Below, piece after piece: positions 16,162-23,536 of a stretch of DNA of 64,000 bases. The position numbers and the translations under genes are program-made. The DNA is from JACDBE01 sp963714055 (lineage in GTDB: Bacteria > Actinomycetota > Acidimicrobiia > Spongiisociales > UBA5794): the NCBI GenBank assembly GCA_963714055.1, contig OY970227.1:744001-808000 (forward strand), in the 5' to 3' direction. The notes below the pieces were generated by a model. That model saw only the letters and a program-made list of their open reading frames with translations, did not search any database and was not told where the DNA came from. Position 1 is the first letter of the stretch. Each line of letters starts with the position of its first letter.

Positions 16162-17265
16162 TCAGCCGGTGAAGAAGCGGCGCTTCTTGCGGGCCGCAGC
16201 CGGGGACTCGCCGCGTAGCTCGGCGAAGCGCCTCAGCGCCTCGGCCTGTTCGTCGTCGAGGTCGGTGGGGACCACCAACTGCACCTCGACCAGCAGGTCG
16301 CCGCGACCTCGGCGGCGCAGCCGTGGCATTCCCTGCTTGTCGACGCGGTAGACGGTCCCGGGCTGCGTCCCGGCGGGGATCTCGACATCGAGGAACTCGC
16401 CGCCGATCAGCGGCACCTTGAGATCGGCCCCGAACGTGGCCTCGGCCAACCCGAGCTGCACCCGGTGGTGGAGGTCGTCCCCCACCCTGGCGAACCGCTC
16501 GTCGGGACCCATCCGCACCGTGGCGTACAGGTCACCGTGCGGGGTGCGGCGCTCGCCCGCCTCGCCGCGGCCGCCGAGCCGCAGCCGGGTCCCGTCGTCG
16601 ACCCCGGCGGGGATGTCGACGGTGATGGTGACCGTGTCGTCGACCCGCCCACGGCCCGAGCAGGTGGCACACGGCGAGGCGATCGTCTCACCCCAACCAC
16701 GGCATGTGGAGCACTCGGTGACCGTCATCATCGAGCCGAGGAAGGTGTTCCTGCTGACCCGCACCTGCCCGGCGCCCCCGCAGGTCGAGCATCGGGTGGG
16801 GCTGGAACCGGGAGCGGCGCCGGAACCCGAGCACGTCGAGCAGGCGACCGCGGTGCGGTAGGTGACTTCGCGGGCCACACCGGTGGCGGCCTCGTCGAGG
16901 GTGAGCTCCACGTTCACCGCCAGGTCGCGCCCGGCACGCCGCGCCGGCCGGCCGGTGAAGCCGCCGAACCCGCCGAAGCCGCCGAAGCCGCCGCCGAAGA
17001 ACTGCGACAGGATCTCCTCCAGGGTGGCACCGGAGCTGAACAGGTCGGTGCCGAACCGCTCGCCCCGGTCGTAGGCGGCCCGCTTGCCCTCGTCGGAGAG
17101 CACCTCGTAGGCCTCCGCAACTTCCCGGAAACGGGCCTCGGCCGCGGGATCTCCCGGGTTGGCGTCAGGGTGGGTCTCCCTGGCCAGGGCCCGGAAGCGG
17201 CGCTTGATCTCGTCGGCGGTGGCGTCGCGGGAGACCCCGAGCACCTCGTAGTAGTCGGCTGCCAT
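16162..17265 (-). CDS. dnaJ: Chaperone DnaJ (Hsp40, type I)
   Basis: Co-chaperone that stimulates DnaK ATPase and delivers substrates. It has 367 residues: a J domain with HPD (ETHPDANPGD, ~36-38), a Gly/Phe linker (FFGGGFGGFGGFGGF), and four zinc repeats CSTCSGSG, CSTCGGAG, CSTCRGWG and CATCSGRG, followed by the C-terminal substrate domains. The third repeat has Trp where CxGxG is usual. It is encoded between hrcA and rsmE without dnaK or grpE; in actinobacteria this hrcA-linked copy is usually the DnaJ2 paralogue. Confidence 0.95.
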   Translation of the reverse strand: MAADYYEVLGVSRDATADEIKRRFRALARETHPDANPGDPAAEARFREVAEAYEVLSDEGKRAAYDRGERFGTDLFSSGATLEEILSQFFGGGFGGFGGFGGFTGRPARRAGRDLAVNVELTLDEAATGVAREVTYRTAVACSTCSGSGAAPGSSPTRCSTCGGAGQVRVSRNTFLGSMMTVTECSTCRGWGETIASPCATCSGRGRVDDTVTITVDIPAGVDDGTRLRLGGRGEAGERRTPHGDLYATVRMGPDERFARVGDDLHHRVQLGLAEATFGADLKVPLIGGEFLDVEIPAGTQPGTVYRVDKQGMPRLRRRGRGDLLVEVQLVVPTDLDDEQAEALRRFAELRGESPAAARKKRRFFTG

Positions 17266-17337
17266 CCGTCTCGAACCTCTCGATCGGCTGATTCTGTCGT
17301 TACCCGGCCTGGCCGCAGGTGAGCGGGGGCGGCATCT

Positions 17338-18339
17338 TCAGCCGCCCAGGCTGTCGCCCAGGCTGTCGCCCACCTCTCCGACGATCCGCATGTTGTCCCG
17401 GTAGTCCATCCGCATCGGCCCCAGCACGGCGAGCCGCCCGGAGCCGTGCTCGCCTGCGTCGTAGGCGCTCGACACCACCGCCAGGTCGACGCCCACCACG
17501 TCGATCTCCACCCCGAGCCGTACCGACGTGCCCGGCTCCTCGGCGTCGACGATTCGCCGCACCGTGGCCTCCTGCTCGAGCAACGCCAGGATGGCGTGGA
17601 CGTGGGCGAGATCCTGCCACAGGTCGACCAGTTGCGATGTTCCCCCGACGTACACCTCGTTGGTGGCGCGGTCGGCGCGCCCGAGCGCAGTGGCGACGGC
17701 GTCGACGGCGGCCCGAACCTCGGGAGCGGTGGCATCGGCCGGGATGGCGCGCAGCTGGACGATACCGTCGGTGACCGTCCGACCCTCGAAGGCGCTCCCC
17801 AGCAGGCGCTCCGCCTCGAACATCGCCCCCCGGTCGGCGGTGCGCTCCAGTCGGACCACGTCCCTGGTGACCCGGCCCGACCCGGCAACGGTGACCACCA
17901 GGACCTCCGAGGGCCCCAGCGGGATGAGGTGCAACGCCCGCACCGTCTCCAGGCCGAGGGCAGGGCCGATCACCACGGCGGGCGAGTGGCTCACCTCGGC
18001 GAGCAGCCCGGTGGTCTCCTTGAGCACCCGGCTCAGCTCACGGTGGATGTCGGAGAAGAACGAGTCGATGCGGCTCCGGGTGGCGCTGCGGAGCCGGGCC
18101 GGCGAGGTGTGGTCGACATAGAACCGGTACCCGGCGGCGGTGGGCACCCGGCCAGCCGACGTGTGCGGCTGCTCGACGAACCCGTATGCCTCGAGCCGGG
18201 CCACGTCGTTGCGGATGGTGGCGCTGGACACGGGCAGCCCGCTGCGCTCGACGATCGCCTGAGAGCTCACCGGCATCCCGGTGGCGATGTACTCCTCGAC
18301 GAGTGCCTGGAGGACCCGGGAACGACGATCGTCCAACAT
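17338..18339 (-). CDS. hrcA: Heat-inducible transcriptional repressor HrcA
   Basis: Represses class I heat-shock genes by binding CIRCE operators, with GroEL as the usual co-factor. It has 333 residues, with an N-terminal winged HTH (RRSRVLQALVEEYIATGMPVSS, then SGLPVSSATIRNDVARLEAYGF), a GAF-like middle and an inserted dimerisation domain. ATG at 18339 with TAATCT ending 6 nt upstream, so probably leaderless. No canonical CIRCE is visible upstream; only imperfect half-sites TTAGCAGTC (18349-18357) and CTGGCACTC (18362-18370) are present. dnaJ follows. Confidence 0.94.
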   Translation of the reverse strand: MLDDRRSRVLQALVEEYIATGMPVSSQAIVERSGLPVSSATIRNDVARLEAYGFVEQPHTSAGRVPTAAGYRFYVDHTSPARLRSATRSRIDSFFSDIHRELSRVLKETTGLLAEVSHSPAVVIGPALGLETVRALHLIPLGPSEVLVVTVAGSGRVTRDVVRLERTADRGAMFEAERLLGSAFEGRTVTDGIVQLRAIPADATAPEVRAAVDAVATALGRADRATNEVYVGGTSQLVDLWQDLAHVHAILALLEQEATVRRIVDAEEPGTSVRLGVEIDVVGVDLAVVSSAYDAGEHGSGRLAVLGPMRMDYRDNMRIVGEVGDSLGDSLGG

Positions 18340-18388
18340 GCCCGGAGATTAGCAGTCGTCTGCTGGCACTCCGACCCCCTCTTATGCA

Positions 18389-18435
18389 AACTTTGAGCGA
18401 GTGGCGCCATCCAGTGTGTTCAATCGCTCAAAGTT
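18389..18435 (-). terminator. 12-bp inverted repeat between hemW and hrcA (terminator or operator)
   Basis: AACTTTGAGCGA (18389-18400) and its exact complement (18424-18435) are separated by 23 nt. The distal arm overlaps the last codons and stop of hemW, so a terminator for the lepA-hemW transcript is the simplest reading. It also lies just upstream of the hrcA promoter, and an operator role is possible. Confidence 0.45.
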
Positions 18436-19643
18436 GGCATCGGCACCGGGGTGGGTGGGGCCAGGTCGAGCACGGCGCGGGTCACCTCGTCGGTGAGCAG
18501 GGGGCGGAGCACGACCAGCCGACCGTCGCCGTGGCCGAGCACCCCGGCGGCGATCAGGCGCCTCCCGGCGTCCGAGGCGACCATGCGTTCACCGATCTCA
18601 CCGGCGACCACGCCGGCGCGCCGGCGCAGCCCGAGCATCAGCCGCTCCTGTTCGCTCCCCCACGGCCCTTCGGTGTCGGAGCCGGCGCGGGGCCTTTCAC
18701 CCTGTTCCACCGCCGCCAGGTAGGCGTCGAGCCGGCGCAGGTTGCGGTTGCGGGCACCGTCCCGGTGGTCGTGAGCCCCGAGCCCGAAACCGAGGTACTC
18801 GCCCTGGGCCCAGGTTCCCAGGTTGTACCGGCACGGGTGGCCGGGTCGGGCGAAGTTGGACACCTCGTAGTGGACCAGCCCGGCGCCGGTGGCGGCTTCG
18901 ATCAGCAGCTCGTAGGCGTCGGCCTGCTCGTCGGGGTCGGGGGCCGGGACGGTCCCGGCGGCGACCATGCGGGAGAGCTCGGTTCCCCGCTCGACGGTGA
19001 GGGCGTAGGCGGAGAGATGGTCGGGCTCGAGGGCGAGGGCCCGGGCGACGGTGTCGCCCCAACTCGCCGGGTCTTCCGGTGCGGCGCCGAAGACGAGGTC
19101 AAGTGACACCGACCGGAACCCGACTTGGCGGGCGCCGGCGACCGCCGCCGCTGCTTCTCCCGCGCCGTGGGCCCGCCCCAAGGCTCCAAGGACGGTGGGG
19201 TCGAACGACTGCACACCGAGCGAGATGCGGGTGAATCCGCCGGCGACCAGGTCGGCCCATCTGCCCGGGTCCCAGTCCTCCGGGTTGCCCTCGATGCTGA
19301 ACTCGGCGCCGGGGGCGATCCCGAAGCGGTCGGCGAGGGCGGTGAGGATCCTCGCCAGCTGCGGCGGGTCCAGGGAGGTGGGGGTACCACCACCCAGGTT
19401 CACCGCGTCCAGTGGGCCCCACCCCGGCTCCATGGCCATCTCGGCGACGAGGGCGTCTACGTATCTGTCGACCGGTCCGGACCACTCGCCGCCGGCGACG
19501 ACGGCGAAGTCGCAGTAGGGGCACCGCCGCCGGCAGAAGGGCACGTGGACGTAGGCCGACCGCCAGGCGGCAGCGGAGTCTGCGAGCTGCGGGCTGTCCG
19601 GCGAGGTCGGGTCACCGGGCGCCATCGCAGCGGCTTCGGTCAC
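18420..19643 (-). CDS. hemW: Radical SAM heme chaperone HemW (HemN-like)
   Basis: Radical SAM protein of the HemN family, now regarded as a heme chaperone rather than coproporphyrinogen oxidase. It has 407 residues. Seen: the iron-sulfur motif C-x3-C-x2-C in HVPFCRRRCPYCDF, the SAM region NLGGGTPTSL, SIEGNPED and ISLGVQSFDPTVLGALGRAH, and a HemN C-terminal domain. The GTG at 19643 forms a GTGA overlap with the lepA stop; ATG 19625 is an in-frame alternative. Co-transcribed with lepA, a common pairing. Confidence 0.9.
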   Translation of the reverse strand: MTEAAAMAPGDPTSPDSPQLADSAAAWRSAYVHVPFCRRRCPYCDFAVVAGGEWSGPVDRYVDALVAEMAMEPGWGPLDAVNLGGGTPTSLDPPQLARILTALADRFGIAPGAEFSIEGNPEDWDPGRWADLVAGGFTRISLGVQSFDPTVLGALGRAHGAGEAAAAVAGARQVGFRSVSLDLVFGAAPEDPASWGDTVARALALEPDHLSAYALTVERGTELSRMVAAGTVPAPDPDEQADAYELLIEAATGAGLVHYEVSNFARPGHPCRYNLGTWAQGEYLGFGLGAHDHRDGARNRNLRRLDAYLAAVEQGERPRAGSDTEGPWGSEQERLMLGLRRRAGVVAGEIGERMVASDAGRRLIAAGVLGHGDGRLVVLRPLLTDEVTRAVLDLAPPTPVPMPTLSD

Positions 19644-21442
19644 TCGTTGATCCGCAGAGCCGAGATGAACGCCTCCTGCGGCACCTCGACATTCCCCACC
19701 ATCTTCATTCGGCGCTTGCCCTCCTTCTGCTTCTCCAGCAGCTTGCGCTTGCGGGTTACGTCCCCGCCGTAGCACTTGGCCAGCACGTCCTTTCTCTTCG
19801 CCTTGATCGTCTCCCGGGCGATGACCCGGGTGCCGATCGCCGCCTGGACGGGCACGTCGAATAGCTGCCGGGGGATCAGCTGGCGCAACCGGTCCACCAT
19901 GGCTCGCCCGTAGTGGTACGCCTTCTCCCGATGGACGATGGTCGAGAAGGCGTCGACCGGGAGGCCGTTGAGCAGGATCTCGACCCGTACCAGGTCGGCC
20001 TCCTGGACCCCGCTCGGCTCGTAGTCGAGCGAGGCGTAGCCCCGGGTCCGTGACTTGAGCTGGTCGAAGAAGTCGAACACGATCTCGGCGAGGGGCAGCC
20101 GGTAGTGCAGCTCGACCCGTTCCGGGCCGAGGTAGTTCATCTCCCCCATCTCTCCCCGGTGCTGTCGCACGAGCTCCATGACCGTCCCCACGTACTCGGT
20201 GGGCGTGAGGATCATCACCGCCACCATCGGCTCCGCCACCGCCGCCAGCCGTGCCGGCTCCGGCAGGTCCTGGGGTGAGCGGATCGGGAGCACCGTGCCG
20301 TCGGTGAGCGTGGCCAGGTACTCGACGGAAGGGGCGGTGGCCACCAGGTCGAGGTCGTACTCGCGTTCCAGCCGCTCCCGGACGATCTCCATGTGGAGCA
20401 GACCGAGGAACCCGCAGCGGAACCCGAACCCGAGCGCCCGCGACGTCTCGGCCTGGTACACGAGGGCAGAGTCGTTCAGGCGGAGCTTGTCCAGCGCCTC
20501 GCGCAACCGCTCGAAGTCGTCACCCTCGCTGGGGAACATCCCGGAGAAGACCATCGGCTTGGGCTCGCGGTAGCCAGGGAGAGGAGCCGCCGCCGGACGT
20601 CCGTCGTGGGTGACGGTGTCGCCGACCCTGATCAGGTCGATCTCCTTGATCCCGGTGATGAGATAGCCCACCTCACCGGTGCCGAGCCGCTTGCCGGGTC
20701 GGGGTGCCGGGGTGAGGGTGCCGATCTCGTCGGCGGTGGACGGCTCGCCGGTCGCCATGAACTCGATCTGGTCGCCGGCCGTCATCGCCCCGTCGACCAC
20801 CCTGATGTGGCACACCACCCCCCGGTAGGTGTCGTAGTGCGAGTCGAACACGAGAGCCCGCAGCGGGCCGCTCACCTCGCCCGTTGGGGCGGGCAGCCTT
20901 GCCACGATGGCTTCCAGCAGGGCGTCGACCCCTTCGCCCGTCTTGGCCGACACCCGGAGCACCTCGTCGACGGTGCCACCGAGGACGCCCACGATCTGGT
21001 CGGCGACCCGGTCGGGCTCGGCGGCGGGCAGGTCGATCTTGTTGATCACGGGGACGATCTCGAGCCCGCTCTCGATCGCCAGGTAGGCGTTGGCCAGGGT
21101 CTGTGCCTCGATCCCCTGGGTGGCGTCCACCACCAGGAGCGCCCCTTCGGCGGCCGCCAGCGACCGGGAGACCTCGTACGAGAAGTCGACGTGGCCGGGG
21201 GTGTCGATGAGGTTGAGGGCGTACTGCTCACCGTCGGCGGCGCGGTAGTCGAGCCGAACCGCGTTGGCCTTGATGGTGATGCCCCGCTCCCGTTCGAGAT
21301 CCATGGTGTCGAGCAGCTGCTCACGCATGTCCCGCTCGGCGACGGTGCCGGTGAGCTGGAGGAAGCGGTCGGCCAGCGTCGACTTGCCGTGGTCGATGTG
21401 GGCGATGATGCAGAAGTTGCGAATGCGCGCCAGGTCGGTCAT
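19640..21442 (-). CDS. lepA: Elongation factor 4 (LepA)
   Basis: Ribosome-associated translational GTPase of about 600 residues. G1 AHIDHGKST, G3 DTPGHVDF, G4 NKIDLP and the LepA-specific C-terminus (GTRVIARETIKAKRKDV, AKCYGGDVTRKRKLLEKQKE) are all present. The frame is open upstream to GTG 21502, which lies 11 nt after a TACAAT box. The family N-terminus (LARIRNFCIIAHIDHG) fits ATG 21442 better, so I use that, with moderate certainty on the start. Divergent from rpsT and followed by hemW. Confidence 0.94.
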   Translation of the reverse strand: MTDLARIRNFCIIAHIDHGKSTLADRFLQLTGTVAERDMREQLLDTMDLERERGITIKANAVRLDYRAADGEQYALNLIDTPGHVDFSYEVSRSLAAAEGALLVVDATQGIEAQTLANAYLAIESGLEIVPVINKIDLPAAEPDRVADQIVGVLGGTVDEVLRVSAKTGEGVDALLEAIVARLPAPTGEVSGPLRALVFDSHYDTYRGVVCHIRVVDGAMTAGDQIEFMATGEPSTADEIGTLTPAPRPGKRLGTGEVGYLITGIKEIDLIRVGDTVTHDGRPAAAPLPGYREPKPMVFSGMFPSEGDDFERLREALDKLRLNDSALVYQAETSRALGFGFRCGFLGLLHMEIVRERLEREYDLDLVATAPSVEYLATLTDGTVLPIRSPQDLPEPARLAAVAEPMVAVMILTPTEYVGTVMELVRQHRGEMGEMNYLGPERVELHYRLPLAEIVFDFFDQLKSRTRGYASLDYEPSGVQEADLVRVEILLNGLPVDAFSTIVHREKAYHYGRAMVDRLRQLIPRQLFDVPVQAAIGTRVIARETIKAKRKDVLAKCYGGDVTRKRKLLEKQKEGKRRMKMVGNVEVPQEAFISALRINE

Positions 21443-21513
21443 GGGCCCCACGGGAGAGCGGCGGAACAGGTCTGCGCCACGGGCCTCGCGGCCCCACGAC
21501 ACAGCCGCCGGGC

Positions 21514-21542
21514 ATTGTACCGGGGTCTCGCTGTGGTAACCT
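21514..21542. promoter_or_regulatory. Overlapping divergent promoters for rpsT (+) and lepA (-)
   Basis: Plus strand: TTGTAC (21515-21520), 16-nt spacer, TAACCT (21537-21542), giving an rpsT leader of about 28 nt. Minus strand: TACAAT (21514-21519) pointing to lepA. The rpsT -35 and the lepA -10 share the same bases, so the two promoters may compete. Confidence 0.55.
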
Positions 21543-21576
21543 TGCGCCGTTCCCGCTCGCAGAGGTTTGTCGCCGC

Positions 21577-21843
21577 ATGGCCAACATCAAGTCGCAGATC
21601 AAGCGCAACCGCCAGAACAAGGTGCGCCACGACCGCAACAAGGCGGTGCGCTCCGAGCTCAAGACCCGCTACAAGACGGTGGTCACCGCCACCGAGGCCG
21701 GCGATGCCGAGGCTGCCGCGGAGGCCACCCGCACGGCGCAGCGGCGGATCGACCAGGCGGCGGCGAGCGGTCTGATCCACAAGAACACGGCGGCGCGGCG
21801 CAAGTCCCGTCTCGCCCGACGGATGAACGACCTCCAGCAGTAA
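21577..21843 (+). CDS. rpsT: 30S ribosomal protein S20
   Basis: Small basic ribosomal protein of 88 residues that binds 16S rRNA. It starts MANIKSQIKRNRQN and ends with the conserved IHKNTAARRKSRLARRM segment. AGAGGT lies 11 nt before the ATG. It is encoded alone on the plus strand, divergent from lepA, as in many actinobacteria. Confidence 0.97.
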   Translation: MANIKSQIKRNRQNKVRHDRNKAVRSELKTRYKTVVTATEAGDAEAAAEATRTAQRRIDQAAASGLIHKNTAARRKSRLARRMNDLQQ

Positions 21844-21903
21844 CCGGTTCGACGCTCTGTCTCCGGCGAAGCGTCGGCAGACCAGGACAGGACAGACCTT
21901 CCC

Positions 21904-22380
21904 ATGACGAGTGCGAAGACGTGGTTGACCGCCGCAGCGTACGAGAAGCTGCGCGAGGAGCTCGAGCACCTCGAGAACGACGGCCGCGCCGAGATCGAGG
22001 CCCGGATCGCCGCCGCCCGGGACCACGGTGACCTCCGCGAGAACGCCGAGTACGACACCGCCAAGAACGACCAGGGGATGCTCGAGGCGAGGATCCGCCA
22101 GATCCAGTCCACCCTGGACAAGGCCGAGGTGCGCGAGATCGAGGACTCGGGCCGCGTCGAGGTCGGCACCATCGCCACCGTCGTCGACGGCGACGGGGAC
22201 GAGACCGAGTTCCTCGTCGCACCGGCGGAGAACAAGGTGCCCGGCCTGCTGCTGGCCTCCCCGGATTCACCGCTCGGTGCCGCCCTGCTCGGCACCACCC
22301 CGGGCGCCACGGTCACCTACGAGGCACCCGGTGGCACCTTCACCTACGAGGTGAAGGCCGTCCGCGTCTACGAAGGCTGA
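21904..22380 (+). CDS. greA: Transcription elongation factor GreA
   Basis: Rescues backtracked RNA polymerase by stimulating transcript cleavage. It has 158 residues: an N-terminal antiparallel coiled coil with the acidic tip motif GDLRENAEYDTAK, and a C-terminal FKBP-like domain. In the C-terminal domain the usual SP[IL]G motif appears as DSPLGAALLG. It lies 60 nt after rpsT on the same strand and is convergent with holA. Confidence 0.94.
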   Translation: MTSAKTWLTAAAYEKLREELEHLENDGRAEIEARIAAARDHGDLRENAEYDTAKNDQGMLEARIRQIQSTLDKAEVREIEDSGRVEVGTIATVVDGDGDETEFLVAPAENKVPGLLLASPDSPLGAALLGTTPGATVTYEAPGGTFTYEVKAVRVYEG

Positions 22381-22425
22381 GGTTCTTCGGCCTGAGTCGC
22401 CGGGCGTGAGCTCCCGGACCTCGGT

Positions 22426-22499
22426 ACCCCTCCCCGTCTGCCGTGCCGCCTTCGGCCGTTCCGCAGCCACCCCTCCCCTCCAAGAGGAGAGGCAAAAGT
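22426..22499. repeat. Dispersed intergenic repeat, copy A
   Basis: A ~74-bp element beginning ACCCCTCCCCGTC, with a central GCCTTCGGCC and ending CCTCCCCT...GAGGAGAGG, able to fold into hairpins. It fills the greA/holA convergent gap. A clearly related copy lies at 51209-51284 in the same orientation. It may act as a bidirectional terminator or be a REP/MITE-like sequence. Confidence 0.6.
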
Positions 22500-22502
22500 T
22501 GT

Positions 22503-23486
22503 CTACGTGTACCAGTAGCTCAGGGCCACGGTGAGGCGTTCCAGCGTGACCCGGTGGGTCGGCTCCGGGGCGGTCTTCAGCTGGAGGTCGGCCCGGGCCA
22601 GCGCCGCCAGCGCCTTTCTCAGGTCGTCGGGCCGGGCGCGCCGGCCTGCCTGCCAGATGCGCTCGGATGCCTTGGTGTCGTTACTCCCTGAGAGGGCAAG
22701 GAAGGCGCCGTAGTCGGGGGCCGAGGAAGCAATGGCCCGACGGCGCAGGTCGCCCTGCAGATACGCCAGCAGCTGCAGCGGGTGGCCGTGGAGGAGGAAG
22801 TCGGAGAGCCTGCGCAAGGCCTCGCCGGTGCGGCCGGCGGCCACCGCGTCGGTGTAGTGCCACATGGGCTCGTCGGGACGGTTGCGGAACCGCTCGGTCA
22901 CCGTGGCCGCGGTGACGGTCCCACCGTCGACAGCCAGCTGGTCGAGTGCTCGGCCAAGCGACGCCACGTCGGACCCGAACCGACGGATCAGCGCCGCCGA
23001 GGCACCCTCACCCAAGCGGACTCCTCTCTTCCTGGCGGCGGCGCCCAGCCAGGTGACTGCGGTCCGCTCGGTCAGCGCCCTCACCGCGACCTGGCCGGCA
23101 CGCTGCTTCAACACCCGGTCGAGCGAGCTCGGAAGCGCTCCGGCGGCGAGCAGGACGACACCGATGGTGCCGTCGTCACCGACGGCAGGGATCACCTCGG
23201 CAAGGACGTCCGCCTCGGCCTTCTGCAGCTGGTCGGCATCCACGATGAGGACCCCGGTGGCACCGCCGAACAACGAGCCGCTCTGCAAGGCGGGAATCGC
23301 CGCCGAAACCGGCGATCTGATCCCGGACTCGTCGGTCTCCTCCCCGCTCGCCCTCCCCGGGACGTCGATGCGGGTGATGTCGCCGATGTCCCACCGCTCG
23401 AACGCCTCATGGGCCGCCTCGAACATCAGTTCCCGCTCGCCGGGCCCGCTCCCTCGCGGCCCGGTGACAACCACGATCTGCTGCAC
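22503..23486 (-). CDS. holA: DNA polymerase III subunit delta
   Basis: Clamp-loader subunit that opens the beta clamp. It has 327 residues from GTG 23486. The three-domain delta fold is recognisable: N-terminal QQIVVVTGPRGSGPGERELMF, DADQLQKAEADVLAEVIPAV, then TERTAVTWLGAAARKRGVRL and FGSDVASLGRALDQLAV, with the collar-domain end LQLLAYLQGDLRR. The start is uncertain: the frame is open to 23555, which would overlap comEC by 19 nt, and neither start has a Shine-Dalgarno. The comEC-holA order is common in bacteria. Confidence 0.87.
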   Translation of the reverse strand: MQQIVVVTGPRGSGPGERELMFEAAHEAFERWDIGDITRIDVPGRASGEETDESGIRSPVSAAIPALQSGSLFGGATGVLIVDADQLQKAEADVLAEVIPAVGDDGTIGVVLLAAGALPSSLDRVLKQRAGQVAVRALTERTAVTWLGAAARKRGVRLGEGASAALIRRFGSDVASLGRALDQLAVDGGTVTAATVTERFRNRPDEPMWHYTDAVAAGRTGEALRRLSDFLLHGHPLQLLAYLQGDLRRRAIASSAPDYGAFLALSGSNDTKASERIWQAGRRARPDDLRKALAALARADLQLKTAPEPTHRVTLERLTVALSYWYT

Positions 23487-23536
23487 GAGCCGAGCGTACC
23501 GTCGGGCGATACGCCGGTGACCGCCGATCGTGCCGG

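Noticed and set aside
18349..18370. CIRCE operator upstream of hrcA
   Set aside because: Only TTAGCAGTC matches a half-site; the partner is not in inverted orientation at N9, so a canonical CIRCE cannot be claimed.
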